NCBI RefSeq assembly: GCF_035222375.1
Contig: NW_026946363.1
Span: 3,596,001-3,660,000 of the forward strand
Direction: 5' to 3'
Origin: Podospora pseudocomata
Taxonomy: Eukaryota > Ascomycota > Sordariomycetes > Sordariales > Podosporaceae
Length of the DNA stretch: 64,000 nucleotides
A model generated the notes under the pieces. It did no database searches. It was given only the letters and a program-made list of their open reading frames with translations, and was not told the DNA's origin. Made by a program: the position numbers and the translations under genes. Positions 9,899-22,168 of the stretch are shown one piece after another; the stretch's first letter is position 1; each line of letters starts with the position of its first letter.

Positions 9899-10909
9899 CC
9901 CAACGCCCAATTGGGACGACTTGAAAGCGTGTTCAGCCTCAGCTGGAAAAACCGGGGAAACCATTGCGCAAACCTCCATCCAAATCAAGGGTCCAAAAGA
10001 GGGCTAGATGAGGATGCATATATTTGAGAACTGGTCCCCCGTGAATCTAGCTGCCACATGTCGTCGATGGCCTGGAACCTGCCACGCTCTCTGGCTCTTG
10101 TCTTCCTTGGTGTTTCATTCCTGGTGCTCTGAGACGGTGATTTGCGCTACCCTTGTCGCGTCGATCAGGTCTTGGCCAACCGCGCCAACCACTCGGATGC
10201 CGGCGCTCTCGATCCCTCATTGTGGCTGAGCCCCTTTCCACTCGAGAAACACAGCGGCAAACCGTCAACACAGCCGCTTGGCCTCGCACTCCCTTTTGCA
10301 AATCTGCGCTGCTTCTGTGTGAAGGAGGCCGGACCAACTCATCATCAGGGTTCAGACTTCAGATCGGTCAATAATAATTCCTATTGCAACAGAAGAAGGA
10401 GATTCCCGTTGGGCATCTTCAAGAGTCTGGCTTGGGAAGCGCATCGTTGGATGCTGCGGCTCGTTTGGTATCTCATCCAACATCTTATTATTTTTTTCGC
10501 TGGACACTGGTGGTCAATCAATCTTTTCCCTTGTCGTCGCATCTGCAGTCCGACAATCTCGTCACTGGTTTTACCTCCGTTTCCGTACCTACCTACGATC
10601 TCCCTTGCCTGCGAATACTACGGAGTATCCCTCTCACACCAACGGGTCTAGTCTGCGGCACCGGGTAGTGTGGCTGCTGTCCGCCCCCAGGCTCCTCTCA
10701 TTGTTCCTGTCGCCGCAACTCACCACCACCATCACACCGCACTTCGACTTCCCGCGCCCGCCCCGGCTTCTTCTTGTCCCTCTTTTATTCCTCTTTTCTG
10801 GGGATTAGCCAGGGGCTTCCCGATGCCCGACGACTCCATACGCCCTCTGATAACTGCTCGCTCCATCTCACCTGCTCCGACATTTCCAACTCGCGATACA
10901 TTCGATACT
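9899..10909. other. Upstream region of the PAP2 phosphatase gene
   Basis: C/T-rich DNA typical of a fungal promoter and 5' leader. An open frame at 10142-10651 has no family resemblance. An in-frame upstream ATG for the phosphatase lies at 10824. Confidence 0.4.
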
Positions 10910-12421
10910 ATGGATCTCGCCGGCGATAACGTGGTGAGGAAGGGCAAGCTTTCTTGGGTTGTTGCGCTATCCTACGCTATCGACTGGATCATTCTCATCG
11001 CCGTTGGCGTCGTTGGATACATTTTAGGTCATATTACACCAAACAAGCGGCCGTTCGCGCTCGACGACCGCAATATTTCGTACGTTTTTAGGTCCCCTCC
11101 TCCCGCAATTGATGTCAGAGCCGCTGAAGTTGACGTTTGACCATTTTTTCACTCTAGATTTCCCTATGCCGAACAAGAAACAGTGCCAGTATGGCTCGCG
11201 GTTGTCATCAGCGTCATGTGCCCGATTGTCATCATCGCCGTCATCTGCCTCGTTTTCGTGCCCGGTTCCACCGTCCCCCGAGGAACACCCAAGTCATTAA
11301 TATGGCAGCGCAAGCTCTGGGAGCTGCACCAAGGCTGGTTGGGTTTGGCTTTATCTGTTATGGCAGCTTGGATCATCACCAATGGCATGAAGAACTTGTT
11401 CGGAAAGCCGCGTCCGGATCTTCTTGATCGGTGCCAGCCAGACATGGAGAACCTCAAGGATTATATCATTGGCGGGCTGCTCAGATTGAATAGCTCATTA
11501 ACTCCAGGCCACATCCTCGGTCCTGGCACCCTCGTGAGCCCCAACATTTGCACGAATCCCGACAAGGCTGTGTTGGACGATGGCTTTAGGAGCTACCCTA
11601 GCGGCCATTCTAGTTCAGCCTCAGCTGGTATGTAAACTCTTTCACAATGTCAAGGCAGTATCCAAACTAACAATTCTCCAGGTCTCGTTTACCTCTCCCT
11701 TTTCATTGCGAGCAAGTTCGCGATAACAATCCCGTTCTTCTCCACTTCAGGCTCGTCGGCCGATCACGAAACCACCGCCGCCGCCTTCCCCTCCAGAACC
11801 CGCATTCCCAGCGTCAAGGTCAGCGGTCCGGATTCGTATGAGCTTTCCAACCGCAGCCCCTCAGCCCTCACCAACTCCATCGAAGACCCGGCCCTCTTAT
11901 CCAAAGGCGTGACGGCAACGAACCGAAAGATAGCAGCAGTCCGCCGTCAGGCCGCGGCGCCACCTCTGTATCTCCTCCTGGTAGCCATCATCCCCTTCTT
12001 CGCATCAATCTACATTGCCGGCTCCCGCTGGTGGGATTTCAGGCACCACGCCTTCGACATCCTCTTTGGCTACCTCATCGGCCTCGTCGGCGCCATCTTC
12101 GCCTTTAGGTATTACCACCTCCCCATCTCGCGCGGTGCGGGCTGGGCATGGGGTCCCCGCAGCCACGACAAGGCCTTTTGGGCGGGTGTGGGAAGCTACA
12201 GCTATGCCACGAGCCGCACGCGCGGCACGTACCGCTCGGGCGACGAGGAGGAGGCCCTGGGCGCGCCTATCGAGCCGTACGGACGGGGAAGCGGCATGAG
12301 CAGTGTCGCTCCTGTGGCGCCGAGAAAGGGCGGGTCGCAAGGGATGGACGCGAGGGACGAGGATACGTCATATACCGGGGCTTCGGGGAACGATCACAGC
12401 CCTGAGCCACATGCGAGATGA
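10910..12421 (+). CDS. PAP2-family lipid phosphatase (DPP1/LPP1-like)
   Basis: Integral-membrane phosphatase of the phosphatidic-acid phosphatase type 2 superfamily. It is expected to dephosphorylate diacylglycerol pyrophosphate, phosphatidate or lysophosphatidate on the lumenal side of ER, Golgi or vacuole membranes. Exons 10910..11079, 11158..11627 and 11682..12421 give 459 aa. All three catalytic motifs are present: KNLFGKPRP (about 135-143), YPSGHSS (about 202-208, nucleophile-assisting His) and SRWWDFRHHAFD (about 327-338). Hydrophobic spans lie around residues 15-37, 68-90 and 115-132, and between and after the second and third motifs. A ~70-residue polar loop precedes motif 3, and the C-terminus is cytosolic, Gly/Ser-rich. 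ATG 10910 (MDLAGDN) was chosen; ATG 10824 would add 28 Pro/Ser-rich residues. Confidence 0.9.
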
Positions 12422-13484
12422 ACAACAATAATAACATGATTTGATCGTTGACTCGTTGACGCTTTGTTTCATGTCGTCATTTGGCGGAGGTAGGTGGGTT
12501 CTGGATACACACATGTTATTGGAATGACACAAACGACTGGGCTGAACATGGGACTGGACTTTTAGGACGGGCTGGTTTAGGGAAGGGCTGTTTTTTCTCT
12601 TTTTTCCTTTCCTTTTCCCCGAAAGGCAGGCCGGTTGATTGATTTGGAAAAGGGGCGAGGCGAGTGAAGAAGGGGGTGAGGTCGTTTTCTTTCCGACAGG
12701 GATTTATTGACTCGATCAGCGTTTGGTCGCTTGGTACAACCTCTGTTCTTTTGTCGACTTTTTTTTCATTTGGTAGTTTTGAACAATTCTTTGTAACGGG
12801 CGTTGGGGGCAAGCCATTTTCTTTAGGTGTGTATCAAAAAGACAGGTAGCACAGGCCTTTTTTTTATCTTTTTGGGTCCGTTGGCTGGGCAGAATCACAT
12901 CTGTTTTTACAATCGATTAATCTGTGTGGACCACATGCTAAGTGTGATATCACTTGAGAGAAGCTGAGCATATGGACAAGGCGCTGAACCGTGAAGAAGG
13001 GTCGGTATGAGTCTCATTACATACAGACAGCCTGGTAAGAAGTACACATCCAGGTCAATGTACAGCTACTTCATCAGTCCTAACACCGATCCCCACACCC
13101 ATCCAATTAACCCCCTCCTCCCCCTCCCTCCGCAAGCCAAGCCCCCTTTCTCACAGTGAACGCCAGAGTGTAGATGCTGCCAACCAAAGCCCAGTAAAAG
13201 TTCCATATGTGCTGTGCGTGTGGTATTGTGTTGTTATAATGCTGTGACAAGTGACCGCTCCTTCAACAGTGCGTTGCAGCGGAAAAACCCCATCAAGACC
13301 AAAATGGAAAAAAGACGCTGAATCAAAAACCCCAAGAAAAAAGCCCAGAACCACTACCAGAAAAAAATGCATGATCCGTTCAAATGTAAACCAGACACCA
13401 CCACTTCCTAACCCACAGAACCCATCTACACATCGTGCCCCCACCTGGGATCGCCACCCACACATACGTTCATCCAGTCTCGAT
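12422..13484. other. Intergenic, convergent
   Basis: 3' flanks of the PAP2 gene and CKB1. T-rich runs are seen at 12590-12620 and 12758-12770. No supported gene. Confidence 0.5.
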
Positions 13485-14513
13485 TCACTGCAGTGTAGCG
13501 ACCTCTCCAGCACCCCGGTATTGCACCACCGCCGCAGGGTTGTGATCCATAGCATCCTCCATCATCTCCTCCTCTTCGTCCTCCTCCTCTTCGTCCTCAT
13601 CGTCGTCCTCCCCGTCCACCTTGGCAAAGCCGCTGTCCACCTCCATCTTCCGCAACCTCCTCCTCATCTCCCCCCTCTCCTTGTTCTGCCACCTCACCAG
13701 GGCAGCCGCGGCGTGCACCTTGAATCCGTAGACGCGGGGAACGTACCGCTCTGTGGTCTTGGGGGGCACCAGAGCGGGATAGACCTGGAAGAGGATGTTG
13801 TGGAATGAGGTCCCAAAATAGGCCCCGTCAATGGCCGAGTGGCGGGTTGATTTGGGGTTGTAGATGTCCTCGCAACGGGCGCAGTAGAGCTTGACAGCCT
13901 TTTGGTTGGCCACGTCCGAGAGGCCCATCGGGAGGAGGGGGTGGGAATGGCACATCACGCGGGGGCATTTTCCAAAGTCGCATTTCTTGTACTTCTCCAG
14001 CTGTTTTTGGTGGGTGATTCATAACAAATTAGCTCTCCAAAATATAACAAGGAACAAAGACTTGAAGGGATGCGAAATCAAACAAAACATACCATCTTTG
14101 CCAGGCCGCGCGTAGTGACGATATACCGAGCGTGAATAAGTCCATACAAATGCCTCGCCGACTTTTCTATGGTCTCGCGCATCTCATCGTCGCAGTCGAG
14201 GTCGAACACGTCCGTGATCAGGTCGAGCGCGTATTGGTAGTACTGAACCTCGGTGTTCAGTCCCGTCAGATTGAAGCGGTCTGTCAGGTAGTCTTCATCG
14301 ATTTCGCAATAGTATTCGTTGCCGCGCGACGAGATGAACTGTTGCGATGTGCGTCTGTTAGCTGGCATGGTGTTTTTTTTTTCGTTGCTAACGAAGAGTA
14401 TAAGGGGGAGGAAAAGGGGGGGGGAGGGGGGGAAATATATGGCATACCCAATCCCTCCAGTAACTGGTGTAGTCACTGTCTGAGTCGCTTACAAAATCAT
14501 CCATGCCGGCCAT
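13485..14513 (-). CDS. CKB1: Casein kinase 2 regulatory (beta) subunit
   Basis: Beta subunit that dimerises and docks two catalytic CK2 alpha chains; a nuclear/cytosolic serine-threonine kinase with very broad targets, including the fungal clock and cell cycle. Exons complement(13485..14000, 14093..14338, 14448..14513) give 275 aa. Exon 1 encodes the acidic N-terminus DDFVSDSDSDYTSYWRDW; exon 2 gives FISSRGNEYYCEIDEDYLTDRFNLTGL, diagnostic of the family. The zinc-binding cysteines are CPRVMC and CARC, followed by EDIYNPKSTRHSAIDGAYFGTSF. The tail has a long Asp/Glu run, as in fungal CKB1 but not in animal beta subunits. Two starts are possible: MAGMDDF (14513) or MDDF (14504). Divergence is low, so the identification is firm. 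Confidence 0.96.
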
Positions 14514-15061
14514 GTTGGTCGCGCGCGCAGAAAGGGGCCTATGGTCGAAAAGATGATTTGTCTGTCTGGGGGTTCGTTCGGGCAACACCCTAAACCGGCG
14601 GCTTGCTGGATGGGGGACCGGACGGGAGAGGGTCGACGGGAGGAGCTTGGGTGAGAGCGGTCTGGGTTGGCGGACGCGTTGTACGTGACAACGGGCTGAA
14701 ATAACACTGCTGAGCGCCGATGATTCGTGTGCGATGCAGCTCTTCGATGGTATGTTGGCCCAATCTTTGGCTGACTTGGACTGGCCTTGAGGTTGGATTG
14801 ATGGCCTGTGGTGGGGGACTTTTGCACACTGTGGTGAAGAGGGTCCCAAAGCGAGGGGCAGGGACCTGCCATTATTTCTGCCGATGTACACCGCCTCCCT
14901 ATCAACATGACCCCCACGTAGTCTTCATGTGCAAGTCAACGACAATATATTGCAGCAGAAAATCAAGACATGATTGTTGTGTCAAATTGAAGCAATGCAG
15001 TTCAGTCACTGATCCAGCCACATCACCAATATATTCTAGCACACAATCCGAAGCCAAACCA
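14514..15061. other. CKB1 upstream region / 3' flank of GST-fusion gene
   Basis: 548 bp holding the CKB1 promoter and the 3' end of the next minus-strand gene. No further signal was recognised. Confidence 0.4.
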
Positions 15062-17153
15062 TCAGACATCACCCCCCTGGAATCTCGCCTGAAATGCCTT
15101 GATCAGATCTCCCATCGACTTCTCATAGAGCTCCGGTTTACTCGTCGTATTCTTGACATACTCATTCTGCTCCAGCGCATCAACCCACTTCTTCCACCTC
15201 ATCTCAAACAGAGGTTGCGTCCATCCCGGCAGTTGGCGAAGAAGGTAAGGCAAACGGATCGCGAAAGGGGCGAGGTGAATGTCGACAAGACTGAAGTGGT
15301 CACCCAAGAAGAACGGTCCGTTTTCTTCGGCGTGTTGGACCAGCTCGGCGATATCTCGCTCCAGCTTTTCCGCCGCTTGTCTCTTGGGTTCCTCTTCAGT
15401 AGCCGATACGAGGAGGTAAAATGATGGAACTATTCTTGAGTTTATCTGTTCACGCGATTAGTCCTGTTTCAAAAAAGAGATGATGAAGTGGATGTCGACA
15501 TGGCCTTCTTACGAATTCTATCCACAGCCGACAATTTGCTTTCAATCTTGCATCAGTAGGCAGCAATACTAAATTTCCATGGCCTGAATCTACGAGCTTT
15601 TTCAACTCACTTGTCAGCATCGAAGGCGTATCACGACGAAGCATCAACGCCCAGGTGGGCACGACACCTACATATTCAAGAATGACTGTGCTTTCTGCGC
15701 AAGCCCAGTCACCTTGTCGAATGGCGGGCACCAGGCCTCTCGGATTCGCTTCGAGCAGCAGGGTAGGCTTCGGCTTTTGCAGAGGGTAGATCTCGCAATA
15801 TTGATAGTCAAACCCTTTGGCTTCCAGAGCAATCCAGACTCGTTGCGAAAAGGGGCTAATCGGCTGCCGTTAGCAGTGAGAGCTGAAGAGGGCCGAACGG
15901 CATTGCTCGCCTACCAGAAACAGGATGCGTAAAACTTGATCATGCCTTCTTTGGCATGCTTCTTTGCGGTCTCGGCGGCAAGCCCCGTTGCCTTCCAAGG
16001 TGATAATGACGACGGCTTTGGTGGGCGTTTCACATCCTTCTGTCGTTTCGACCGCTTCCGTTCCCTCTCCTGCTCGGCCAACTCTCGATGTCTTGTGCTC
16101 TTCTTGATTTGATCACTCCTTGCCAAGTCATGTTTGTGCTCTGCAGGTTTGCCGTCGCCAACGCCGTTTGTGACACTTCCGTTGATACGTTGAAAAGTGT
16201 AAAAAACTTGGTCCTGATGTCGGATACGCGCAAGAGCCTGCCCAAGTTCCGGATTGTTCGTGGCGGCAGCTTCCAGTTCTGCAGTAGAACCTGGCTCATA
16301 CTTGGTGATTTTTATCTTGACATCGCACAAGCCAAGACCGCGAGCATTTCGTTTCCTCTTCTTCTTCAGGGGGTCATCTGACTTTTTGGTTCCCGAAGGG
16401 CGGCCCTTGAGACGACAGTCATAATACTTCGCTTCAAAGGGCTTGCTCTTGTACTGTTGCGTCGAGCGGTGGCTGTAAATGTTGTCGATCCAGGGGAAGT
16501 ACGTCTCGTACCTTGAAGCCGTTGTGTTCCGTTGAGTATACCATATTCACACAAGACAAATGAAAGGCTCAGACTCACTCCTCGTTGCTCAGTAACACGA
16601 TATCCTCCAGATCAAACAACTTTTGTCTCCATGCTTTGACCGCCGAGGACTCCTCTCTCAGCGGAGTGACGCCATGCCCATGGTGTGATGTTGGCTGAGC
16701 GGGTGAGTTCGGTGTCACTGCAGGTGAGCTCAAGCCGTCAAAAAGGCCAGGCGTAGTGGAAGACGCAGGTGCGTCGGGATGCCTCCCGACCTCCTGGCCT
16801 TGGCGCTGATGAGGCAGTTGCTTTCTCTGGTGTGTTTGTTGCTGTCGATGCTGGTGTGCTTCATGGGCCACGGTACTGATTTCAGCTCGACGGTTGTTAT
16901 AGTTGCTGGCATACCCACTCAAGTCCGCGGTTAAGACAGGACTATTGCCCGGAAAACTATCAACTCGTGGCACACTTAGAGCAGGTAGGCCATGGGTCGA
17001 GTGAGAGTGTTGGATTTGTTGCGAATCCCCAGCTTCCCGGCTGCTGTGAAGGTGAAGTTGATGCTGCGGTCCGTGATGTGGGTGTAAGTGCAGTGGGGAG
17101 CGGCTTGAAGAACGGGGCCCAGCTTCAACGCCAGGCACATACAATGAATCCAT
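15062..17153 (-). CDS. Large protein with C-terminal omega-type glutathione S-transferase domain
   Basis: Five exons: complement(15062..15445, 15513..15596, 15672..15855, 15915..16511, 16579..17153), 607 aa. Residues 1 to ~170 are His/Gln/Ser-rich and probably disordered. Residues ~175-290 form a conserved-looking module (LEDIVLLSNEEYETYFPWIDNIY..., the basic KKKRKRNARG, and CDVKIKITKYEPG), followed by a charged linker. From about 382 a full GST follows: a thioredoxin-fold start IKFYASCFCPFSQRVW with candidate catalytic Cys391 in a CPFS motif as in omega-class enzymes, an NPRGLVPAIR stretch (cis-Pro loop) and an alpha-helical C-domain with GDHFSLVDIHLAPF. The frame is open and continuous from the N-terminal module into the GST, so I annotate one gene. 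Proteins of this arrangement exist in other ascomycetes (recollection). The likely role is thiol transfer or dehydroascorbate-type redox chemistry; the N-terminal role is unknown. A shorter GST from internal ATG 15943 is possible. Confidence 0.8.
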
Positions 17154-17681
17154 GATCGGTTTTCGCAGACATAACTCGAGACGGAGCCTTGCGTGTGAAT
17201 ATACACAGGCTTCAACTTGCAGTGGTCATGATACTCTTCTTAACCAAGCCTAGTCCCCAGTGACGAATCACGAGTAGGCTACCACTCCTGGCATGCAGTT
17301 AGTCTGAAGAATCCCAACTGCCGTATGAGATATCGAGAACCGTGGAGGGCAGGGTGAAGGATGCCGGGCGTCGGCAGCGGCAAAGAGGAAGTCTGCTGAA
17401 AGGCTGAAGGCCAGTCGAGGGGTTGCCTTGCCGTTGCACGGACCACACATATCAGCCTGGATGGGCTTGGCGCCCATGATCACAGTGCCTCGTTCCCGAA
17501 CGAGAGGTGAGATTGGAGATGTTGGTATGCTGATTTATTATATCAGGCACCTATAGAGCGCCCGATTCGATGATGATAGTAAGGTAGCAAGTGCTGCTCC
17601 AAGAACCTAATTCTCTGTTGTTCTATATCCAACTTGGCGCAATCCTCAGCCATACTACTCCAACTGTTGTTATAGACACTA
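17154..17681. other. Intergenic between GST-fusion start and RIC1 stop
   Basis: Holds the presumed promoter of the minus-strand GST-fusion gene and the RIC1 3' end. Nothing else recognised. Confidence 0.4.
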
Positions 17682-20600
17682 CTATGAATAGTCGTCTCTG
17701 TTTTCCGACCGGTTGCCGCTGATAATGCTCCCCGCATCACTGGCTGATTGACCCTCCAGCTCTGAATCGCTCCCTCCAATACGTCTCGAAGCATCGCCTA
17801 TCGGCCTGAATACACCACTCGAGGGTATCTCTAGTCTCGCCATAGGCCCGTTCCCTGCCACCACCCCCCTGTCCGGTCGTCCCCGTGTTGGGATGTTTAC
17901 CATTTCCATAGCTTCTCGAAGCGTATCTCCAGTCTCATCAAGCGCGGCCAAAAAGCGCGCGAGCTCCTTGCATAGCTCCCAATCCTCTTCAAGCATTGCT
18001 TGACTCAACAGGCGCACACTCTGTTCGCTCGCAGTCGCCAACTCGTCGAATGTATGAAGAACCAGGAGGTACCCGCCCGCTGTCTTGAGGCTCCCGCGCT
18101 GAAGGCTTTCTTCGAACAGCTCCTGGGGGGGGGGTAGATAGGCGAATAAGGTGCGCCAGGAGCGAAGTTCGGTTTTGCGTGTACATTGCACAACAATGTC
18201 GAGGTACTGCTTGAAGCATGACAGAAGAGACAGCACACGAGGCAGAATTGCATTCTCAGGTGCCGGAGGCGGATGCGCGTCCACTTCCTCGTCCAAGACA
18301 TGATGCAGCAGCACCTCGAGAGCGTGCGCAAAATATTCAAGGTGCTCATGCTCCCGGGCAAGTTGTAACGCCTCTGTAGACTTATTCGCAACCAAATATG
18401 ACCGGAGGATATCGGGTAGGAAAAGGTGTGTCTGCAGACAGTGTTAGTCGAAGGTGTCTGGATAATTTTCATCTGAGAAACCCTTACCCTGATACAAAAA
18501 CGGAAGAATGAAAAATTGATATCACGGCGTTGAATCAGCTCTGATTCGACACCGAGGATGATCGCCTTTCCGAGAAGTGTCGAAAGTGGATAGAAGTCGA
18601 CAGGTATAGAAATCATGGATGGTATGTCCCTTGACACTTCCCCCGATATCGCCTTCAGCACGGGGTCCATATCCGCCCAGGCTTTGAGCTCGGTGCCATC
18701 AAAGATCCAGAGAGAATCCTGCAGACTTGCATCGGAGGGCCCGTTTTGAAGTTCGCCTGATCTCTGCGAGGCCACTTCCAAGAACGGCTGGTCCCTCATA
18801 CTGGTATAATACTCGACATTGTGACAGATGACACGCATGTCATATTTCAGGTTATTCTCTTGAACCGAAGGTCGCAACAACACCAGCTTCCCATCTACCA
18901 GAAACAAGACAGATGCGTGGGCAACATCCTGTGATGGATCACCCTCCAGCAGTTGTCGCTCCGGCAAAATCCAGCTCAGTCCTCTCACTCTTGCAGGTGA
19001 TCTCACAATGCCGTGAAATGCGATATGGCCGACCTCTATCAGCCGAATCGAGCCTGATACGGGGGCAAAGATGTAGTGATATAACAGATTGTCGTATGTG
19101 TAGGCCAATAGTGAGTCTTCACCTGTGGGAGTGATGAGAACCACGGGGGCCGACATCTGTTGAACAAACAGAGCCGTACCGCTATCAAGGGCCGCCTCGC
19201 GAGAATATAGACGCAGCTCGAAAGACCTGTTGGCATCGACAGCAGCTACCAGTATATTCTGGTACCAACACAGCCCTCCTCTTACTTGAAACTCGTTTTC
19301 CAAGGCATCGTTGGCAAAAGTCTTCCACCGGCCACTGTTCACGCTGTAATGCGCCAGCCCTCTCCGGCCCGCAACAGCAACATACCGGCCATCAGCCGAT
19401 ATGGCCGTACACTTGATCGGCCATTGATTGAGCAGATAGGTAGATGGTATTCTGGCTGTGTGCCAGAGCGAAGGCTCAGCAGAGATGGATGTGAGGTCGG
19501 GCAAGTCATAGCCTCTGTAGACCATGACGCTCGCGGTGCTTTGGAGAACGGTGCGAAACAAGTTTGCAGGACTGTAGCAGCCAGTAACTGCGCTTCGTGC
19601 CATTTCCAAAAGCCAAATCGCATCATGGTTCTTGTTGGTCAAGAGCAGCTCACAAGCGTCACCGACCCAAGCAGCATCCAAGACTCCAGAGAGCCACTCC
19701 TCTCCGTTTGTCGAAGCAATCAAATGATCAGCATGAAAGCTGCTGCTGAGTGGCTTTCCGTATACGCTCCACGTGGCCCATCCCTTTTCGTACCCGGCAA
19801 ACAAGCAGTAGCCATCTGGTGAGTAGCTCAGCGTGGTAAGCTTTCCCGATGCACCAGGAGAGACAGGAACACTGTGGGTATGGGAAGATGGGATGTTTCC
19901 AGAATAATCGCGAGCCGAATACACGCGGACAGTGCCATCTGCGCAACCAACGGCGATTAATGAGAACCGAGCATTGATCACGCACCGTACAGCATGATGC
20001 TGTTCAGTGCTTGGTACATGAAAGCAATAACCCTTGAATAATTTCTTGGGGTCTGGTGGTTCGTCAGACTCGCTCGACTTCTGATTTGGATTCAGCCGCT
20101 GGACCGCATATGCCTTTCCATCACTCGTTATCCAGGTCGAAAGGTTCATAGGCCTGTCGTGCGTCATCTCTTTGACTGTGACCTTTTTCTCCAGCCAAGC
20201 CATTCTGCTCAGTAATTCCGTGGCGGTCTGGCTGCCCGAGCTGTCGGGTGACCAACGTATGCATTGTACAGCGGCAGGCTTGCGCGTAGCCACCACCAAC
20301 TCATCATCCAACGCCAAAGCGCTCTCGATCCCAGCATCCACCTTAATCACCATCCGGAAGCGAATGCTCACATCTCGCACGCCGGCCCCTTCACCTGGGC
20401 CCCACAGTATCTGATCTGGGGCAGTGTGTCCAGGATCCCCAGCGTGGCTTTGGCGTCTGCGCTGAACATTGGTATGGCTTGCAAAATGCGGTTTGTATAC
20501 TCGGGAGTCGGCATCTGTGGCCAGGGAATAGGTTATCAGGTATCCCAGGCTTGTATGTACAACAAATATGGCAGAGTCGGGTCGCAAAAGCAAGTTGATG

Positions 20601-21130
20601 TTTGTTCCATAAGATGCGAGAGAGGCTTCTGATCGCACGACCACGGCAAGGACGACAGTAGGCTAGTAATACGGTGTCAGTACCTCAGCGCAAGGCACAT
20701 ATCAAGCTTCAGAGGAGACAGCTGTTCCCACCTTGGTCTGCCACACCGTCATGGAGGTGGGTGTGATGGTAGCGAAGAGGTGACCGGACCGAGCCACGCG
20801 CAAAGCAACAACGGGTTCGTGAAGGGGAATGCCAGGGAGTTCTGGTCCTGGAGAATGTTCAGGAGTTCCGTCTTCTGGATAGTCATGCTCGACAGATTTG
20901 ATGCCCGGCGTCATTGGCGTCATGGGGGTGGGAGGTGGAAGCAGCCCATCCTGGCTCGTTGACGGGTTGGGCGATAACAGAGACGAATTCTGGTCAGGCC
21001 TTTGTCCCGAGGCTCCTGCGCCGGGAGTGGGAGGCGGCAAGCCATCGTGAGACACAGAGCTGGGAAGGGCGCCGGGTTGCCGAACGGTGTTGGTCGCATA
21101 TATTCGCGGGGTTCCAAGCGGCCAGTACAT
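17682..21130 (-). CDS. RIC1: RIC1, subunit of the Ypt6/Rab6 guanine-nucleotide exchange factor
   Basis: With Rgp1, Ric1 activates the Golgi Rab GTPase Ypt6/Rab6 for retrograde traffic. Exons complement(17682..18431, 18488..20662, 20732..21130) give 1107 aa. The N-terminus (MYWPLGTPRIYATN) and the following WD-like beta-propeller repeats match the family; insertions of Pro/Ser-rich sequence (around residues 20-90) are typical of fungal versions. The C-terminal third carries the helical RIC1 domain (THLFLPDILRSYLVANKSTEALQLAREHEHLEYFAHALEVLLHHVLDEE split across the last intron). Three in-phase introns have good splice sites. The tail (SGNRSENRDDYS) is polar. The length agrees with filamentous fungal Ric1 (about 1,000-1,150 aa). 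Confidence 0.92.
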
Positions 21131-22168
21131 GGCTCCTTCACGGCGGCTTCATGCGCATCCACTGACCACGACCTCGGTATCCTTGGACCCAGCGCGTCGA
21201 CGTCAATTCATGACGGGATGGGATCGAATTAGTCAAGAGGCGTTACCGACGACTGCATCAAAAGCCCCGGCCAACGGTTTGTCCAGAAGCAAGACGGACA
21301 ATGCAGGAAGACCATCCGATTTGGTTGAAAGGAGGTTGACAGGTGTGATCTGGGTCCAGATGTCCGCTACTGCAGGCCCCACTTGTGTTGTGTCCAAGTG
21401 GGGTCCATCCTAGACAACTGATACTTGTTGAACTGTTAGTGAGAGACACCATAACAACCTCTCTCCTCCAGCAGATATATCGCCCAACACCATGCTGATG
21501 GTGTTCCGTATTTACTGAGCACATTTTCGGCTCCAGGAAACCATATCCTGTCTCTCTCTAAGATCTCGCTTTCTTATTCCCTGCTGCATTATATGATTGT
21601 AGCGTGGGCCCCTTGTCTGGTAGATATCTCCCGTGCTAACGTTTCTCATTCACCCCAATTCAGACTTCAATCTTTTCTTTCTTGACTGTTCTTCAGTGAC
21701 CTCTGGCAATGTAGTCTTTGTTTTCCCACTTGCGTAACCTTGGAAGCTTCACAGCAATGAATGACTACACGAACCCACATATGCAAAACACAGGTCAATT
21801 TGTAGTTGGGTGGTCCGTAGCCTGTATTTTAGGGACTACCCGCTGCTTACAGTGACCAGAGTCGCTACGTGTCCCAAGAAGTGGGGCAACCCGGAATTTG
21901 GGGTGCGGCTAAGATTCGGCAACTGCCGAGCTGATCTCCAACATCCACTCTTCGTCATTGCTACTTCGCGTCTCCTGTCACGCCTGGATTATCGATTTCA
22001 TGTGAATATTGAGCAGGCGCATTAGAGTTGACCCGACATTTAAAGCACTGCAGGACCAACCAACCCTACACGTCGCTTGACATTTCGTCCTTTCTTCGTC
22101 ATCACTCAGCGGAGACAGGGCCATTCTCTCACTAATACGTCGTCGCCAATATTTTGATATCTTTGAAG
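21131..22168. promoter_or_regulatory. Divergent promoter region, RIC1 / tex1
   Basis: A 1.04-kb interval between two start codons. It holds pyrimidine-rich tracts (about 21540-21580) and small unsupported ORFs only. Confidence 0.4.

Noticed and set aside
15911-15943. ATG 15943 as the start of an independent GST gene
   Set aside because: The frame is continuous upstream through a conserved-looking module and a well-formed exon; kept as an alternative start only.
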